Below, one piece after another: positions 12,457 to 23,351 of a stretch of DNA of 64,000 nucleotides (positions are counted from its first letter, which is position 1; each line of letters begins with the position of its first letter). The position numbers and the translations under genes are program-made. The DNA is from Pohlia nutans (lineage: Eukaryota > Streptophyta > Bryopsida > Bryales > Mniaceae): the NCBI GenBank assembly GCA_022496805.1, contig CM040091.1, positions 11,956,336 to 12,020,335 of the forward strand. The letters are read 5' to 3'. The notes beneath the pieces were generated by a model. That model did not search any database and was not told where the DNA came from. It saw only the letters and a list, made by a program, of their open reading frames with translations.

Positions 12457-13182
12457 CCTCTAAAAGCGTGGAAAGATCCCCAAAGGGCCATGTTTCATTT
12501 GTTCTAGTCAAATGCTAATTCTCACATAGTTTCAAATTTCAAATGAAAATGATCCTTACTAAGAAAGTATAGGAGTTATCTTCTACTTTTTAGTCCAATT
12601 TACCATTCTTTTTAATTGTTAAAATTGCGTTTTTTACAACAATTTGAAGCTCAACCTCTTAAAATTCCAATATACAAAGCAAAAAAACGTTTTTTTGTCA
12701 AAATTCTTTTTACGTGAGCTCTAGAAGCATGCCACCTACACTTTGGTGTTTATCTCTATCATTTACGTTTTCGTATAAAAATTCATACTATTATAATGCT
12801 TATAATCAAACAAGTAGGACCCGTGCCATTAAGCACATTGACGTTAGTTTAATGCTTAAAACTTTTATGGACTTCAAATATGTCGATTCAAGAAATAATA
12901 ATATATGAATATTATTTATTTAGAAAAAAAACATTTATATGAATATTATTTATTTAGAAAAAAAAACATTTATATGAATATTATTTATTTTAAAGGCCTG
13001 AAACATTGCCTTTGTTTTATTTTTGATTTGATTTTCTTAATATTGAAAGACAAAGGACAAAATTAATCAAAGTACAAGGAAGAAAAAACAATCAGCTAGG
13101 GTCCCAAATGAGGGTTGGCAGACAAGTGAGAGTGGAAGCAAGCTTCCATCTAGCTATTTATTTATCTTTTGTACAATTCACC
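12457..13182. other. AT-rich intergenic stretch with 36-bp tandem repeat
   Basis: No gene recognised. At 12901-12993 a unit of about 36 bp ('gaatattatttatttagaaa' plus an A run and 'catttatat') is present two and a half times with A-tract length variation. Confidence 0.7.
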
Positions 13183-13705
13183 TTAGAATTCTATTTTTTG
13201 ATAACATTCTATTGGATCAATTTTTAACATAATTATTGACCGTTGCAATGTATCTATTTTTTTTGAAAGCACATCATAACGTTTGTGTGGAGTTGCATAA
13301 TGCACATTCCATACGCCTGTAGTGTACATTTCAAAGAGATCCCTTGAAATTCCAATTTCTTGTTCATCATAGCCTATAATCCAAAGAGCTAATTTTGATG
13401 TAGCATACACATCAGTCGCTAAAATAAATTTAGCTTATTCTAATCCATGGAGACTCATTAAAGAAGGATTCATCTAAGGGCGTTTCAATTTATCCGCTTC
13501 AATTTCCCTTTGTGATCCATATTGATAATTGGACTGGAGAGGAAAGTCTACCCTACATGCAAATCCCCAATCACAAACATCCATATACATATTATTTCCT
13601 TATCTATGCAACAATATATTGTCTGGAGACAAATCACAATATATACTACCATTATGATACAAAAATAGCATACCGTGTAAAATATGCCAAGATAATTTTA
13701 TTCAT
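13183..13705 (-). pseudogene. Protein kinase-like gene remnant, minus-strand copy
   Basis: Read on the minus strand from about 13705 downwards, the conceptual product has a kinase catalytic-loop signature, CDLSPDNILLH (in place of HRDxxxxN), followed about 13 residues later by CDWG in the DFG position. Further on, 13410-13183 encodes a helical C-lobe-like stretch beginning MYATSKLALWIIG. In-frame stops fall just after the catalytic loop and near 13450-13480, so the gene is broken. HRD to HCD/YCD and DFG to DWG changes are typical of divergent or pseudo-kinases; I cannot name the family. The upstream N-lobe is missing, cut off by the inverted-repeat centre. Confidence 0.7.
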
Positions 13706-13744
13706 ATTGTATTGAAAATGTGAGGATGTTTCAATGACTACGTA

Positions 13745-13935
13745 TACGATTATCTTGGCATATTTTACACGGTATGCTATTTTTGTATGAGAATGGTAGT
13801 ATACATTGTGATTTGTCTCCAGACAATATATTTTTGCATAGACAAGGAAATAATATGTATATAGGTGTTTGTGATTGGGGTAGACTTTCCTCTCCAATCC
13901 AATTATCAATATGGATCACAAAGAGAAATACAATA
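13745..13935 (+). pseudogene. Inverted second copy of the kinase catalytic loop
   Basis: The plus strand encodes the same region again: HCDLSPDNIFLH followed by VCDWGRL. Here the frame runs without the stop seen in the other arm. The DNA is an inverted duplicate of 13515-13700, separated by roughly 45 bp, making a head-to-head palindrome. The copies differ at scattered bases, and the minus-strand arm carries a 9-bp insertion after the DWG codons. After the shared block the plus copy runs into unrelated AT-rich sequence. Confidence 0.7.
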
Positions 13936-14029
13936 CAACTCGGTTTGTATTTCCAACATATAATACATGCACACAATATGTATTATATTGATGTCCAACT
14001 ACACATAATATTCAAAGCTATTATGTAAA

Positions 14030-14764
14030 GCTAGATTCAACTTAATGAATATTGAAAAAATGGTAACTTTGAATATAATGAGTCTCCAAAGAACTTTGAA
14101 GAATCAATTATCATATTTAATTTTTCAAAGTGCTTTGGACTTCAAAGAAAATGCGATGCCTACAACATGTTTAAATTGAGTCCAAAATGATGAAAATTAG
14201 AGGCATAAAGAATTATCACTTCTAACATTCAAAATAACGATTAAAAAAATCAAATTTTATCTGTGAGATTCAAGCAACACGAATTTTAAAAACCTTGCAA
14301 TAGAATAATGGGTTGGCTCAAAACTTGCTAGCATAAAAACAACAATATTTGAGTTGAATAAATGAATATTATATTTTATAGCAAAACAAATATTTATATC
14401 TACAGAATCAAAAGCAAAAGATAAAATGAAAGGTAATAAAAATAAAATCCATTCAAAGTAAAAGAGAAAAAAATATATACATGTAGTAAAAATCAAAAGA
14501 TAAGATAAAATAAAAAAGTAATAAAAATAAGATCCATCTGAAGTAAAAAGCAAAAGAAAAAAAAATTCATTCATATAGTAAAACACAAAATGGGACAAAA
14601 TAAAATAAAGTAATAGGAAACATTGGTCTTGTTGATATAATAATGATCTTTTTGTTATTAGAAATCTCATAGATGAAATGATAAATTAATTCAATAGAAA
14701 ATGCGATTTTGAAAAAAAACAGGCAAATAATTGAAAATGGGAATGAAAATGAAAATGAATATTT
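14030..14764. other. AT-rich stretch downstream of the Helitron helicase end
   Basis: A 137-codon minus-strand frame at 14257-14670 is composed almost wholly of F, L, I, Y and S because the DNA is A-rich on the plus strand. I treat it as a composition artefact. A Helitron 3' hairpin and CTRR end would be expected here on the minus strand, but I could not identify one. Confidence 0.5.
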
Positions 14765-14961
14765 TTATTGCAAGAGAACTTCAGAGTAAACAACATTGAC
14801 AGTGTTGGATACAATATTATTTTGTGAAAGCAAAACTGTAATATGATTCAAAGAAGTTGCTCTTGAAAGCGCAACATATAGTCGTCTATGACTAAAAAGT
14901 GGGACTCTAATATTCAATCCTACATACTTTACAAATTGCCCTTGGGACTTCCATTTGATTT
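14765..14961 (-). pseudogene. Helitron helicase, C-terminal fragment
   Basis: The minus-strand frame contains KSQGQ (helicase motif V) and, after PLFSHRRL, the motif VI signature YVALSRATS. It then runs through VVYSEVL to a TAA stop. This arrangement is diagnostic of the C-terminus of PIF1-like helicases of Helitron RepHel proteins. Only about 65 codons remain. It lies downstream, on the same strand and in the right order, of the helicase N-terminal piece at 20.6-21.5 kb and the Rep piece at 41.1-41.6 kb, so all three may derive from one element broken by later insertions. Confidence 0.85.
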
Positions 14962-17600
14962 AGTTTTGAGAGCTGATTTGTAAACAACGAGAATTGTAAT
15001 TGTTGTTCACTGTCCCAAGTGTCACAAGCAACTTATTGCTTGAGGTCTCGAACCTTTCAAAGATTGAGAGATTGATGTTGGGTCGTATTCATAGCAACTT
15101 TAGAGTTGGATTGATGTTTGGTTCGGATTTCCAAATTAACTTGAAAGTTAAATGACAAGGAATTTATGCTTCTGTACACCTTTAATACTTTGGGTTGAAT
15201 CTAAGGTTAAAAAACTAAAACATGGGCTAGAATTAGGGTTTAAATTCAAAACTATATATCAAAAAATTTGCGGAGGATTGTAATCTTTGATGGAATACCA
15301 CGTCTAAATAGAATTTTGTGCGGAAATATGTTATGCATTTGGCACAAATATTAAAGATTTAAAGCCTTTTAGGAATATGTATGTGACCCATGGTCATATT
15401 CCAAGCTGCAAATGGTCATTTCAGTACACTATATGGGGTCACTTCATGGAGTTGGCCTCGACCCTTGATGGCTAGTGGTATTTTTAATGGCCCTTGTCAT
15501 GCCGGTTTAATTCCGTTGATGTCAGCTGTAGTATCGAAAAGTTCAACAAGGAGTTTTATTCTAAGCAAACTTTCCTGATAGGGTTTTTAAAAAAAAAGAT
15601 GAAATCGTTTATGGATAATTCACTAAAGTCACTTATAAGATTAAAGATTATTCAACTCAATCACCTAATGTTAATAAAACTTAGTTTATGTTAGAATGTG
15701 GCAAGGGCTCTCGCCTATAACTAATTCCAGTCAATTAGATATGCTTCTGTCTTGTCCTATCCTAAGGTCAAATAATCATGGAAAAGGAAAAACACCCTTC
15801 TGTGGTCTCCAATGTGAGTCAAATAGACATATTGATTATGCATCCCCTCTTCATTCTTTGATGCCTACACAAGCTTCATATCTATCTTAAGGTAGGAAAA
15901 ATTTCTTATCTCATGAAAGTCTTTTCATTTTAAGCTTTATACTCCATTGTGCTCCATTTTGCATTCTTTATTTAAGGTATTTCTTTATTGTTAAGTATTT
16001 CCTCAATTAAGTCACTACAACGACATTGCTTCTATTATCCCCTGCAAGAATCTGTACTACTAATCAAAAGTAAAGTGATTAAAGAACACTTATTCCTTAA
16101 AGATGTCCAGTCTTTACGGATTCACTCCTTAACACTGTGACTTGCTAATAGTATCAACTTCCCATGGTATAAGACAACCAATGTCAAATTGACTTCGTAT
16201 ATTTTAGTTGTACAACTATTATTTAAACGAGATTCATTTTTAATCTTTAATTTTCCATGGCAATAATTTTATGAGGCAATGTACCACAACGGAGTTTGAA
16301 ACAATCTAGTTTTACTCACTAGCTTTCAACTCCCTTGATATCACTCCTAAATACACACAGTCGTCACTATGCATATATACTTCTTAAAGAACTCCAATCC
16401 TGACTGAATCATTGTATGCTAATTCACTCCTTCAAACACACAATGTACACTTCAAGCCAAATTGACAGTTCGTATATCATCTACGTTGATCTATACATAT
16501 TACTTATAAGTTTATATAACTAACTCCCAGATACTCTAAACAAAGTCAAGTAGACAGTTATTGTATTCGCTCAGTATCATGCTCAATATTCATAATTTGT
16601 CTATTTATTATAAGTTAATGGAATTAGTTACATTGTCAAATTTCCACATTCTTGCATGTATCTAGTATACAATGGGTTCCAGTATAGTCAAATAGACATC
16701 ATTTGAGAGACTTGCTCAATTAGACTGGTTGATCAATATAGTTTTCAATGTCAATTTGACCAAAGTTCACCAATGTTCAATTGATTGTATCACATTTCCA
16801 ATTTCCAATGCTCTCAATCTGTCTACACATCCACTGTGTTCAATATCACCCAGAAGTACTTGAATCAATTTGACTTACATTCTCCACAGTCAATCATTAT
16901 GCACCCATGTATACCTTAATTCCCAGACTTAGATTCTATCAATTCCTGCCAAATTGACTATGCATGTATGCAAGATTCAGTTATACAATCACACTGCCAT
17001 ACAACATTTTCATACACAAGCATCCAGACAGAGCCAAATAGACACACAAAAATCCAAGCAACACATTCACAAATAAAGACAGGCAAACAAAAATTAATCA
17101 ACCTCCGGCTCTTTACTTCTCTCTGTCAAATATACTATGAGCATGGACACTAAGAATATTCACAAAGCCAAAACAAAGCATACAAAATAGTATTTAGACT
17201 AACACTCCCTAATGGTGTAGCAAGGGAGACAACTTGCTCCCCTCCCTCAAATATACTATGAATTCTAACAGTTACACCTATTAGGATCTCTATTTGAGTC
17301 TAATTGACTGTTTGTATCTTAATTCACACACCATTTCCATTCTAGTCCATTAGACACTACACATTCACACCTAAAATCCATTTAGAGTTCAACAAAAAAC
17401 AAATTCATACTACATCAGCATTTTAGAAACCTGTTGCTCCCACGGCGACCCCTTGACTAACATGCGCGCGAGGTGAGAGTCCTTTGCCTTGTCTTCGCAC
17501 TCACCACTACACAAGGTTGAACACGTCAACTAGTTTTTTTTTTTTTTTTAATTTAAAATTTTATTCATCAATAAAAAACAAGTAGTTAGGTAGTTAGGGG
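14962..17600. other. Non-coding stretch rich in a degenerate GTCAAATNGAC phrase
   Basis: No gene recognised. Variants of 'gtcaaatagacat' or 'ccaaattgacagttcgtat' recur about a dozen times between 15.7 and 17.4 kb, suggesting a heavily decayed repeat. Several 60-66 codon frames around 15.4-15.9 kb have no recognisable content. A T run of about 17 lies near 17535. Confidence 0.5.
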
Positions 17601-17799
17601 TTAATTCTTACAAGACGGAGGATTTATGGCTATAAAAAGACAAGTTCAGCTGATAGGACCAAATTTTATATCACCAAATCCAGTGAAGAACATTGCATAA
17701 GTTGGTGGGATTACAAATTTGTTCAAAAAGAAGTTCATGTACTACATGTTAAAAACAACCATGAAGTCAATTTAGGCTTGTTGATCCTTTGCGGGTTAA
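17601..17799. mobile_element. Short, diverged TTAA-family MITE
   Basis: The interior 'ggaccaaattttatatcacc' and 'gaacattgcataagttgg' match the short subfamily at 7.6, 9.2 and 42.8 kb. The ends are eroded (TTAATTCTTACAAGACGG on the left, 'gatcctttgcgggttaa' on the right). Confidence 0.65.
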
Positions 17800-19560
17800 T
17801 TTTATTCATTGTAAAGAGATGGTCGTTTCATTTCTAAATTAATACTAACAATGTTGGCAACACCGTACAGAATACCATCTTAAAAGAGCTTCACACCAAT
17901 AAAAAGAAAAATGAAAGAAGAAAAAAAAAACACTCATAATACTAACGTTGATAACATATGTGCGTTATTAAAATTGGACTTTCGAAACTCTTGGACTATC
18001 ATATCACTTGGTGTAAATTGCAATTGGAATACATACAACGACATCAATAGTCATCATAAAACGGAGAGATGCATCTTAAAAAACTTTGGCCAGTATTACT
18101 CACAACCACAGTCATTTTTATCATAAGTCTATAACATTACAGAGAACAAAACCATCATAATCATAATTATAACACACTAAGAATCAAACACACAGAAGCA
18201 AACACTTGTTTCTATTACAATAGAAATGATTTTCACATTTTCTTAAACCTAAGCCTAGAAGTGACACATCACTTCTTTAGCAAAAGCCCGGCTCCTTGCC
18301 TTAGAAGGAGATACCAATACTAAAGTACTACTAATAGTACTAAACCAGTGCTACTTGAAACAACATCAAAGTGATACCAAGCTTGTATTACCAGAGCTAC
18401 TAAAATATGATTCACATAATTCCAACACCTCTACAAATTTCAAAATATTGATTTGTTGTTGTGGATGATCCATGAGGTGTTGAATTACCTACTCCACCTT
18501 GAACATAGTTTTGCCACATTCTTTTTAGTTGATCAAGATCATTCGTTTCATTGAATCTCAAATAGAAATTGACACTGTCCGCCAAATTGAAACTACATAA
18601 TATCGTCCAATAATATAACAATCCTCGAACCATCATCACCATAAGGTAGAATTACCTATTACCATCCATTTAAGCAATCTGAACACCTAGAAAAGCATTC
18701 TTAAGTGTGTTGAACATCTGGAAAAGCATTTTTAAGTATGTCAATTTTTTCAGAGAAAGATAAATCTCACTAGATTTGAATCCAAGTGAAATCGTATTTT
18801 TTCGATAAGTTTTTTATGACCTTTCAAAGTGGTCTTCCCTAAAAATACAAAAGTGTTCCTAGGTGGGAGCCATAAGCATCCCAAAAATGCTTTATAGTCA
18901 TTCAAAAGATTATAATGCTTGATTATGAGGACATTAAAATTGAAAAAAAATATTGAATCATCAAATTTAGTAAACTTAGATTACCGATTAAGCTACTAAT
19001 GCATATGCCTCGATAATGTGCTGATTGATGATACTTATCCTATATTCGATTTCTTTATGTCCTTAAATTAATGTTTTAGTAACTACTTCAGTTTCATATA
19101 AATAAATTTGTAAACTTGAATCTCTAAATACATTATCATGTGCATGCCTCAAATAAGACAAATTACATCATTAGGACAAATATAGATGAACACATTCTCC
19201 TCTTCAAATATTTTAATAAAATTCTCTCCAAAGTCTCCAAGTAAATCAAGGATGCTGGGTTTTTACTTTATGAATCAAGTTTAAGAATATACACATATTA
19301 AACACTTATAGCATCAAAGAAAAAGGTCTCAAGCATTAATGTCTCAGAGAGTTATAGGTACTCAAATCTTAAAATTCATCAAGCATCACATATGCCAAAA
19401 TTAGGTTGACACCCCTAATACTTCACATCATGTGCAACATTAAGAAGTGATTGGCCTTTCTCAGTTGATCTTATTGTAATCTCTCTCAAACTCTTAGTCA
19501 CAATTAATGATAATTTAGGAAAAACCGTAATAAAATAAATGAAGTTAGTACACATGTTTA
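17800..19560. other. Intergenic stretch without a recognised gene
   Basis: A 76-codon minus-strand frame at 18412-18642 has balanced composition (it contains DLDQLKRMWQNYVQGG) and might be a gene fragment, but I do not recognise it. The remainder is AT-rich with no structure that I can support. Confidence 0.4.
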
Positions 19561-19569
19561 CTCGGTTAC

Positions 19570-19920
19570 TTGATTCGCACACTCAGGCGTAGTTAACACA
19601 ACCACTTTGCTGGTTTTCTAGTGAACGTCGAACATGACACTTTTTTGATCTCCTCGACCGCCCTCTCCTTGCATTTGTTGCAGCACATAGGCACTTGCAA
19701 CTGAAGTTTCTGCACACGGCGAAGGTCATACAGAGGTCGAGAGCCACGGGCCAAATACTTTTAATTTTGAAGAACTCATTAATGAATCAAAAATTCAGAA
19801 GTTTCCACCATCATCTTCAGTCGGGAGCAGAAATGAAGGGCTTACCCGATGCTTGACAACGGCTTGAATGGTCTTACCCGAATGCTTGACAACAAGCCTA
19901 CAGCCAATCCGGGATATATT
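19570..19920 (-). pseudogene. HMA-domain (heavy-metal-associated) protein remnant
   Basis: On the minus strand, 19745-19636 encodes VPMCCNKCKERAVEEIKKV preceded by LYDLRRVQKLQLQ. The MCCxxC metal-binding motif and the surrounding pattern match the HMA fold of plant heavy-metal-associated isoprenylated proteins and related copper-chaperone-like proteins. The expected continuation (FDVH.KTSKVVLTTPE) is present directly downstream, but in another frame and with an in-frame TAG, so the copy is dead. A separate exon-like piece at about 19846-19918 (GCRLVVKHSGKTIQAVVKH) is followed by a GTAAGC donor-like site and is probably an upstream exon. The CaaX-like tail of the family is not visible. Confidence 0.7.
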
Positions 19921-19925
19921 TCACT

Positions 19926-20641
19926 CTTTGGCTTATTTCTCCACAGGAAGAGTGAACAAGTAAGAGTATATTAAAGCAAAACACATGGTATCTTGTTCAA
20001 ACGCCACTTGACTTTTAGGATAACTCAAATAGAGTTAACAATATGTCATATACAATCAACAATTATGCATTTTATTTAATTTTATTGAGTTAAATTGAAG
20101 TGAAGTCAATGTCAAAAAAATAATCAAAACAAAACTAGATACAATAGCAATTAAAAAAAAATGATCATGAAACCAACCCCACACTCTTCAAAGTATCTCT
20201 ATTATTTCACAAGTCTATTTTTTTGAGGAATCATATACATTTTTAAGTTGTGATGATTTCGGACACCAATGCCTAAAATTTTGTTAAAATTTTAATTAAA
20301 AATTCAACAGGCTTGTGATGACAAAGAGAATAAAATGCTATATACACTAAACAATTTTCCGTACACTTGGATCAAGTGTTATACAATACTTTATCTCTCA
20401 CAAAATTACTTTCTAGGTGATACATCTCATAATGTTCCATACACGCTCTTTTGATCCAATGAAAATATTTTTGTTTCAATCAAAATGTTGTGAACATACA
20501 CTATTAGCGGTACTAGTAGAATAATTGATGGTTAGAAATGAGCACACATTTAGAATACAATATAATAAATCAAATCTTCAATAAAATAATAGGCTAGGAA
20601 CAATACAATAAAAATGAAAACAAAGAATTATTGGTCGTCCT
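19926..20641. other. AT-rich intergenic stretch
   Basis: No gene or structured repeat recognised. If the Helitron pieces belong together, about 1 kb of helicase coding sequence that should lie between 20.6 kb and 14.96 kb is missing, and this stretch is part of what replaced it. Confidence 0.5.
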
Positions 20642-21475
20642 TCAATCCCATCTCACACTGAGAATGGCATCATAACTATAGAGTTGATCTCCATTGACTT
20701 GTGACTCGTGCTCCCGAACATAAAGTTCAAGCTCCTCTCGATTCCATTGTAGTTGTTCATTAACAAATCGATTACCACGATGGTGGGACCAATTAAGAGT
20801 TGGTATTGGCATGGGAGGAAACAAAAAAATAATAATTTTTGAGTGATTGTTCACGTAATATTTCATCAATGAGAAAAAGGCGAAAATCGTATATATCTTC
20901 TTCACTTGGTTTAGATAAGTCATAGTGTTGGCGAAGACAGTGACGCAAGTCATCGCACAAATGAGGAGAAAATTGTTGCCATGATAACTCAAGATGAGTG
21001 GGGTTGCATTCAAAGAGTATGAGCACAAACAAATTGCGCAATGATGCATCGGTATGCATAGTAGATGCTTTTTTTAAGCACTCGATCCACTCTCCATCAT
21101 CTTGTATTAAGCCTAGAGTATTACATGCATTTTTTAAGGTTCCGTGTACTACTCCATTCACCGTCCGTAGATCTTCAAAAGAACAAGGCCCATCAATTGT
21201 TGTTAGTAGGAGTTACAAATAGAAACGTTCACCTTCTGCTGGTCTTGCAAAATACAACCTACCAATTGCAAAGCCTCTTTCACGGATCTTCCATGTGTTT
21301 TCTTCTTTTCTCCAAACATAATGTTGAGAGAACTCTTGATAGGTCAATCGACAAGCATTTTCATCCGTAGCACACATCCCAAAGAACTCTGTCAATCTAG
21401 TTCTTTGAACTTGGCCACGATTCAAAATAGTCAGAGGATCATTGCTAGTATTGAGAATCACATGATGCACGACGA
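20642..21475 (-). pseudogene. Helitron helicase, N-terminal fragment
   Basis: Minus strand. In order it encodes: TRLTEFFGMCATDENA; a YQEFSQHYVW segment; FAIGRLYFARPAEGERFYL; an in-frame TAA near 21213; then GPCSFEDLRTVNGVV and ACNTLGLIQDDGEWIECL. After a frameshift near 20820-20835 it continues PTLNWSHHRGNRFVNEQLQW and DQLYSYDAIL. This series is the well-conserved linker between the Rep and PIF1-like helicase domains of Helitrons and the start of the helicase. It is broken by one nonsense codon and one frameshift and stops before the Walker A motif. Its upstream boundary coincides with the inverted terminus of the candidate 19.6-kb insertion. Confidence 0.88.
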
Positions 21476-21485
21476 CACTTCTATG

Positions 21486-21539
21486 TGAGCGTAGAGCGGA
21501 GAGCGGAGAGTAGAGAGCGCAAATTTGGAGAGCGTAAAT
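21486..21539 (+). repeat. Left inverted terminus, GGAGAGC-rich
   Basis: Short direct repeats of GGAGAGC/GAGAGCG make up the terminus. The inverted partner is 41002-41065. Confidence 0.85.
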
Positions 21540-21997
21540 CGGGTATAAATTAAAAATAGTAATATTTTTACTATTTTTTAAAATTATTTGTGAAAGATTC
21601 GAATATTCAAAAGAATATTTGAGATTCTTGTTAATAATAGTATATTTTTGTGACCCATTACCGTGGAAATGAGGGCCACAAAAAACAACCACTTTTTTTT
21701 TGGTACACTTTTGATTGATTTTATTTACTTAAAATAGACACAAAATAGATAATTGAGAAATAAAGATTAAGTATAAAATCAAAGCAACTAAAAAAGCCAA
21801 GAAAGGTTTCAATGAGTGAACAAGATTGATGCTATTGAAGACTAAGTGAATAAAAAGACAAGGCACAAGAGACAAAGCACGTAGTTGTGGCATTCTTATC
21901 TCATCAATTTTGTCTTTGTTCTAGCTACTTGTTGATTTGATTCCTACAACTTCGACTATAGCAATAATTCATTGTGGTCGACGAAGTTGTCGGGACT

Positions 21998-22005
21998 CAA
22001 TATAT
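21998..22005 (+). promoter_or_regulatory. TATA-box-like site upstream of the 22.05-kb reading frame
   Basis: TATATAAG lies about 50 bp before the ATG at 22054, the only start codon in a good context for the following frame. This is sequence evidence only. Confidence 0.35.
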
Positions 22006-22053
22006 AAGGACGTCCCTAAACTCAAACACAACAAGAATGTAGACGAGTAGTGT

Positions 22054-22350
22054 ATGATGGAAGAGGAGAGATATATGTTTGATGGCCTAGGACGGAATGA
22101 GGAGATAGTAAGTTTAGAAGATCTCCACATTCCATTTAATCCATAGCCGGAACCTGAGAGGAATGAAAAAAGTGCTGCAGAACAATATCGTTATGAGTAT
22201 GTGATGATATCTTTCTCAGAGTCCACGCAAGCTTGGAAGTGGAGGATGGAGGAGGAAGAGTGGCAACGATATGCGGACAAATTGAAGAGAGAAGATGTGG
22301 TGGAAAGAGAAGAAGATGCGGTGGAGGAAAGAAAAGAGGTCCACGAAGGA
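22054..22350 (+). pseudogene. Acidic, charged coding-like remnant interrupted by the LTR element
   Basis: From ATG 22054 the frame reads MMEEERYMFDGLGRNEE, meets a TAG near 22144, and continues RNEKSAAEQYRYEYVMISFS and WRMEEEEWQRYADKLKR to a TGA near 22351. Another frame then carries DEEDEVNEAMDSSKPLSFCE up to 22432, where the retroelement begins. Beyond the retroelement (from 32982) the same frame continues RGLSPYHLPLRE. The composition (E, K, R, M rich, few hydrophobics) is coding-like but matches no family that I recognise. Stops and frame changes indicate a decayed gene within the larger insertion. Confidence 0.45.
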
Positions 22351-22432
22351 TGAGGACAACACGGTTGACGAGGAAGACGAGGTCAATGAGGCAATGGATT
22401 CTTCAAAGCCCTTGTCATTTTGTGAGAGCATG

Positions 22433-23280
22433 TGTAAACTGAGGATTTTACGAATGGAATTTTTGTGTTAAAAAGGGTTATTTATCAACTTATTGGAAGA
22501 CAGTGAAATGGGATGATATGTTCACAACGAGAAGGATGATCAGTTGAGAAACGGCAAATGAATGAAAGGAAATGGAAGAAGGAGATGAGAACGGAATCAA
22601 GCCAGTTTTGAACGGACATTATTGTTGCAGTGTTGAACGGTAAAGCCAAGACGGAAGATGGAAAACGGAGTCAAGGCAATTAGAGTAGTTATTTTTAGGG
22701 GAGATTTTGAAAGGTTGTGACTTTTTGGTCGTTGTAGTATAAATAGGTTGAAGATGTTGTTCATTGTTGCGAACACCATCCAGAGAGTTGGGTAGCCAGG
22801 GAAGCAAGAAGCTATCCCTTTATTTTCTTTATTTTGAGTTTTGAGTTTTGTTTAGAAACATTGATCAAGTTTGTATATGAATGTAATAATTGAAATAAAA
22901 TAAGTATAATTGAAAGCAATTTGTGTGTGTAAAGTTGTGTAAGTGTATGAATATTAATTGGAATTGAAGTGAACTTGAATTGAGTGTATTTGAATAAGTA
23001 AATTGTGGAAAGAATTGAATTGAATTTGAATATATAATCAGTAATTAAGTATAACTGGAAAGATTATTGAATAATACAATGAGAGATACTTGAATTGTGT
23101 TGAAAGGAGTAATTTAACTCAGTTTGAGAGAGAATTGAAGTGTGTATTTAGCATTCATTAGTTAAGGTGGCAAGCAACTGATTGTGACTCTATTGTACAC
23201 TTGTTCGTTAGCATTTCCCTTGTGGTTCGATCCTAAACTATACTAATTGATTTAACAATCAATAACAACGACTATCTACA
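22433..23280 (+). repeat. 5' LTR
   Basis: Begins TGTAAACTGAGGATTTTACG and ends GACTATCTACA. It is uninterrupted, so it serves as the reference for the split 3' LTR. Confidence 0.96.
22737..22745 (+). promoter_or_regulatory. TATA box in the 5' LTR
   Basis: TATAAATAG sits about 305 bp into the LTR, a usual place for the U3 promoter. An identical copy lies in the 3' LTR near 32434-32442. Transcription would start roughly 30 bp downstream and define the U3/R boundary. Confidence 0.6.
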
Positions 23281-23283
23281 TTT

Positions 23284-23301
23284 TGGCGCCGCTGCCGGGG
23301 A
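23284..23301 (+). other. Primer-binding site, tRNA-Asp type
   Basis: TGGCGCCGCTGCCGGGGA begins 3 bp after the LTR. It is complementary to the 3' end of plant tRNA-Asp(GUC) apart from one C/T difference, and is the usual primer site of several plant Ty3/Gypsy lineages such as Athila. Confidence 0.93.
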
Positions 23302-23351
23302 TTTGCGTTGTGATAAGTAATAGGAATCCGTTGTAATAGATTACTTGATGA

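Noticed and set aside
13097..13160. Helitron 3' terminus (CTAG near a hairpin)
   Set aside because: CTAG occurs here but no convincing GC-rich hairpin of the right spacing precedes it on the minus strand.
14257..14670. 137-codon minus-strand frame rich in F, L, Y and I, looking like a membrane protein
   Set aside because: The DNA is A-rich on the plus strand, which forces T-rich codons. There is no defined segment pattern, and it lies in the decayed tail of a Helitron.
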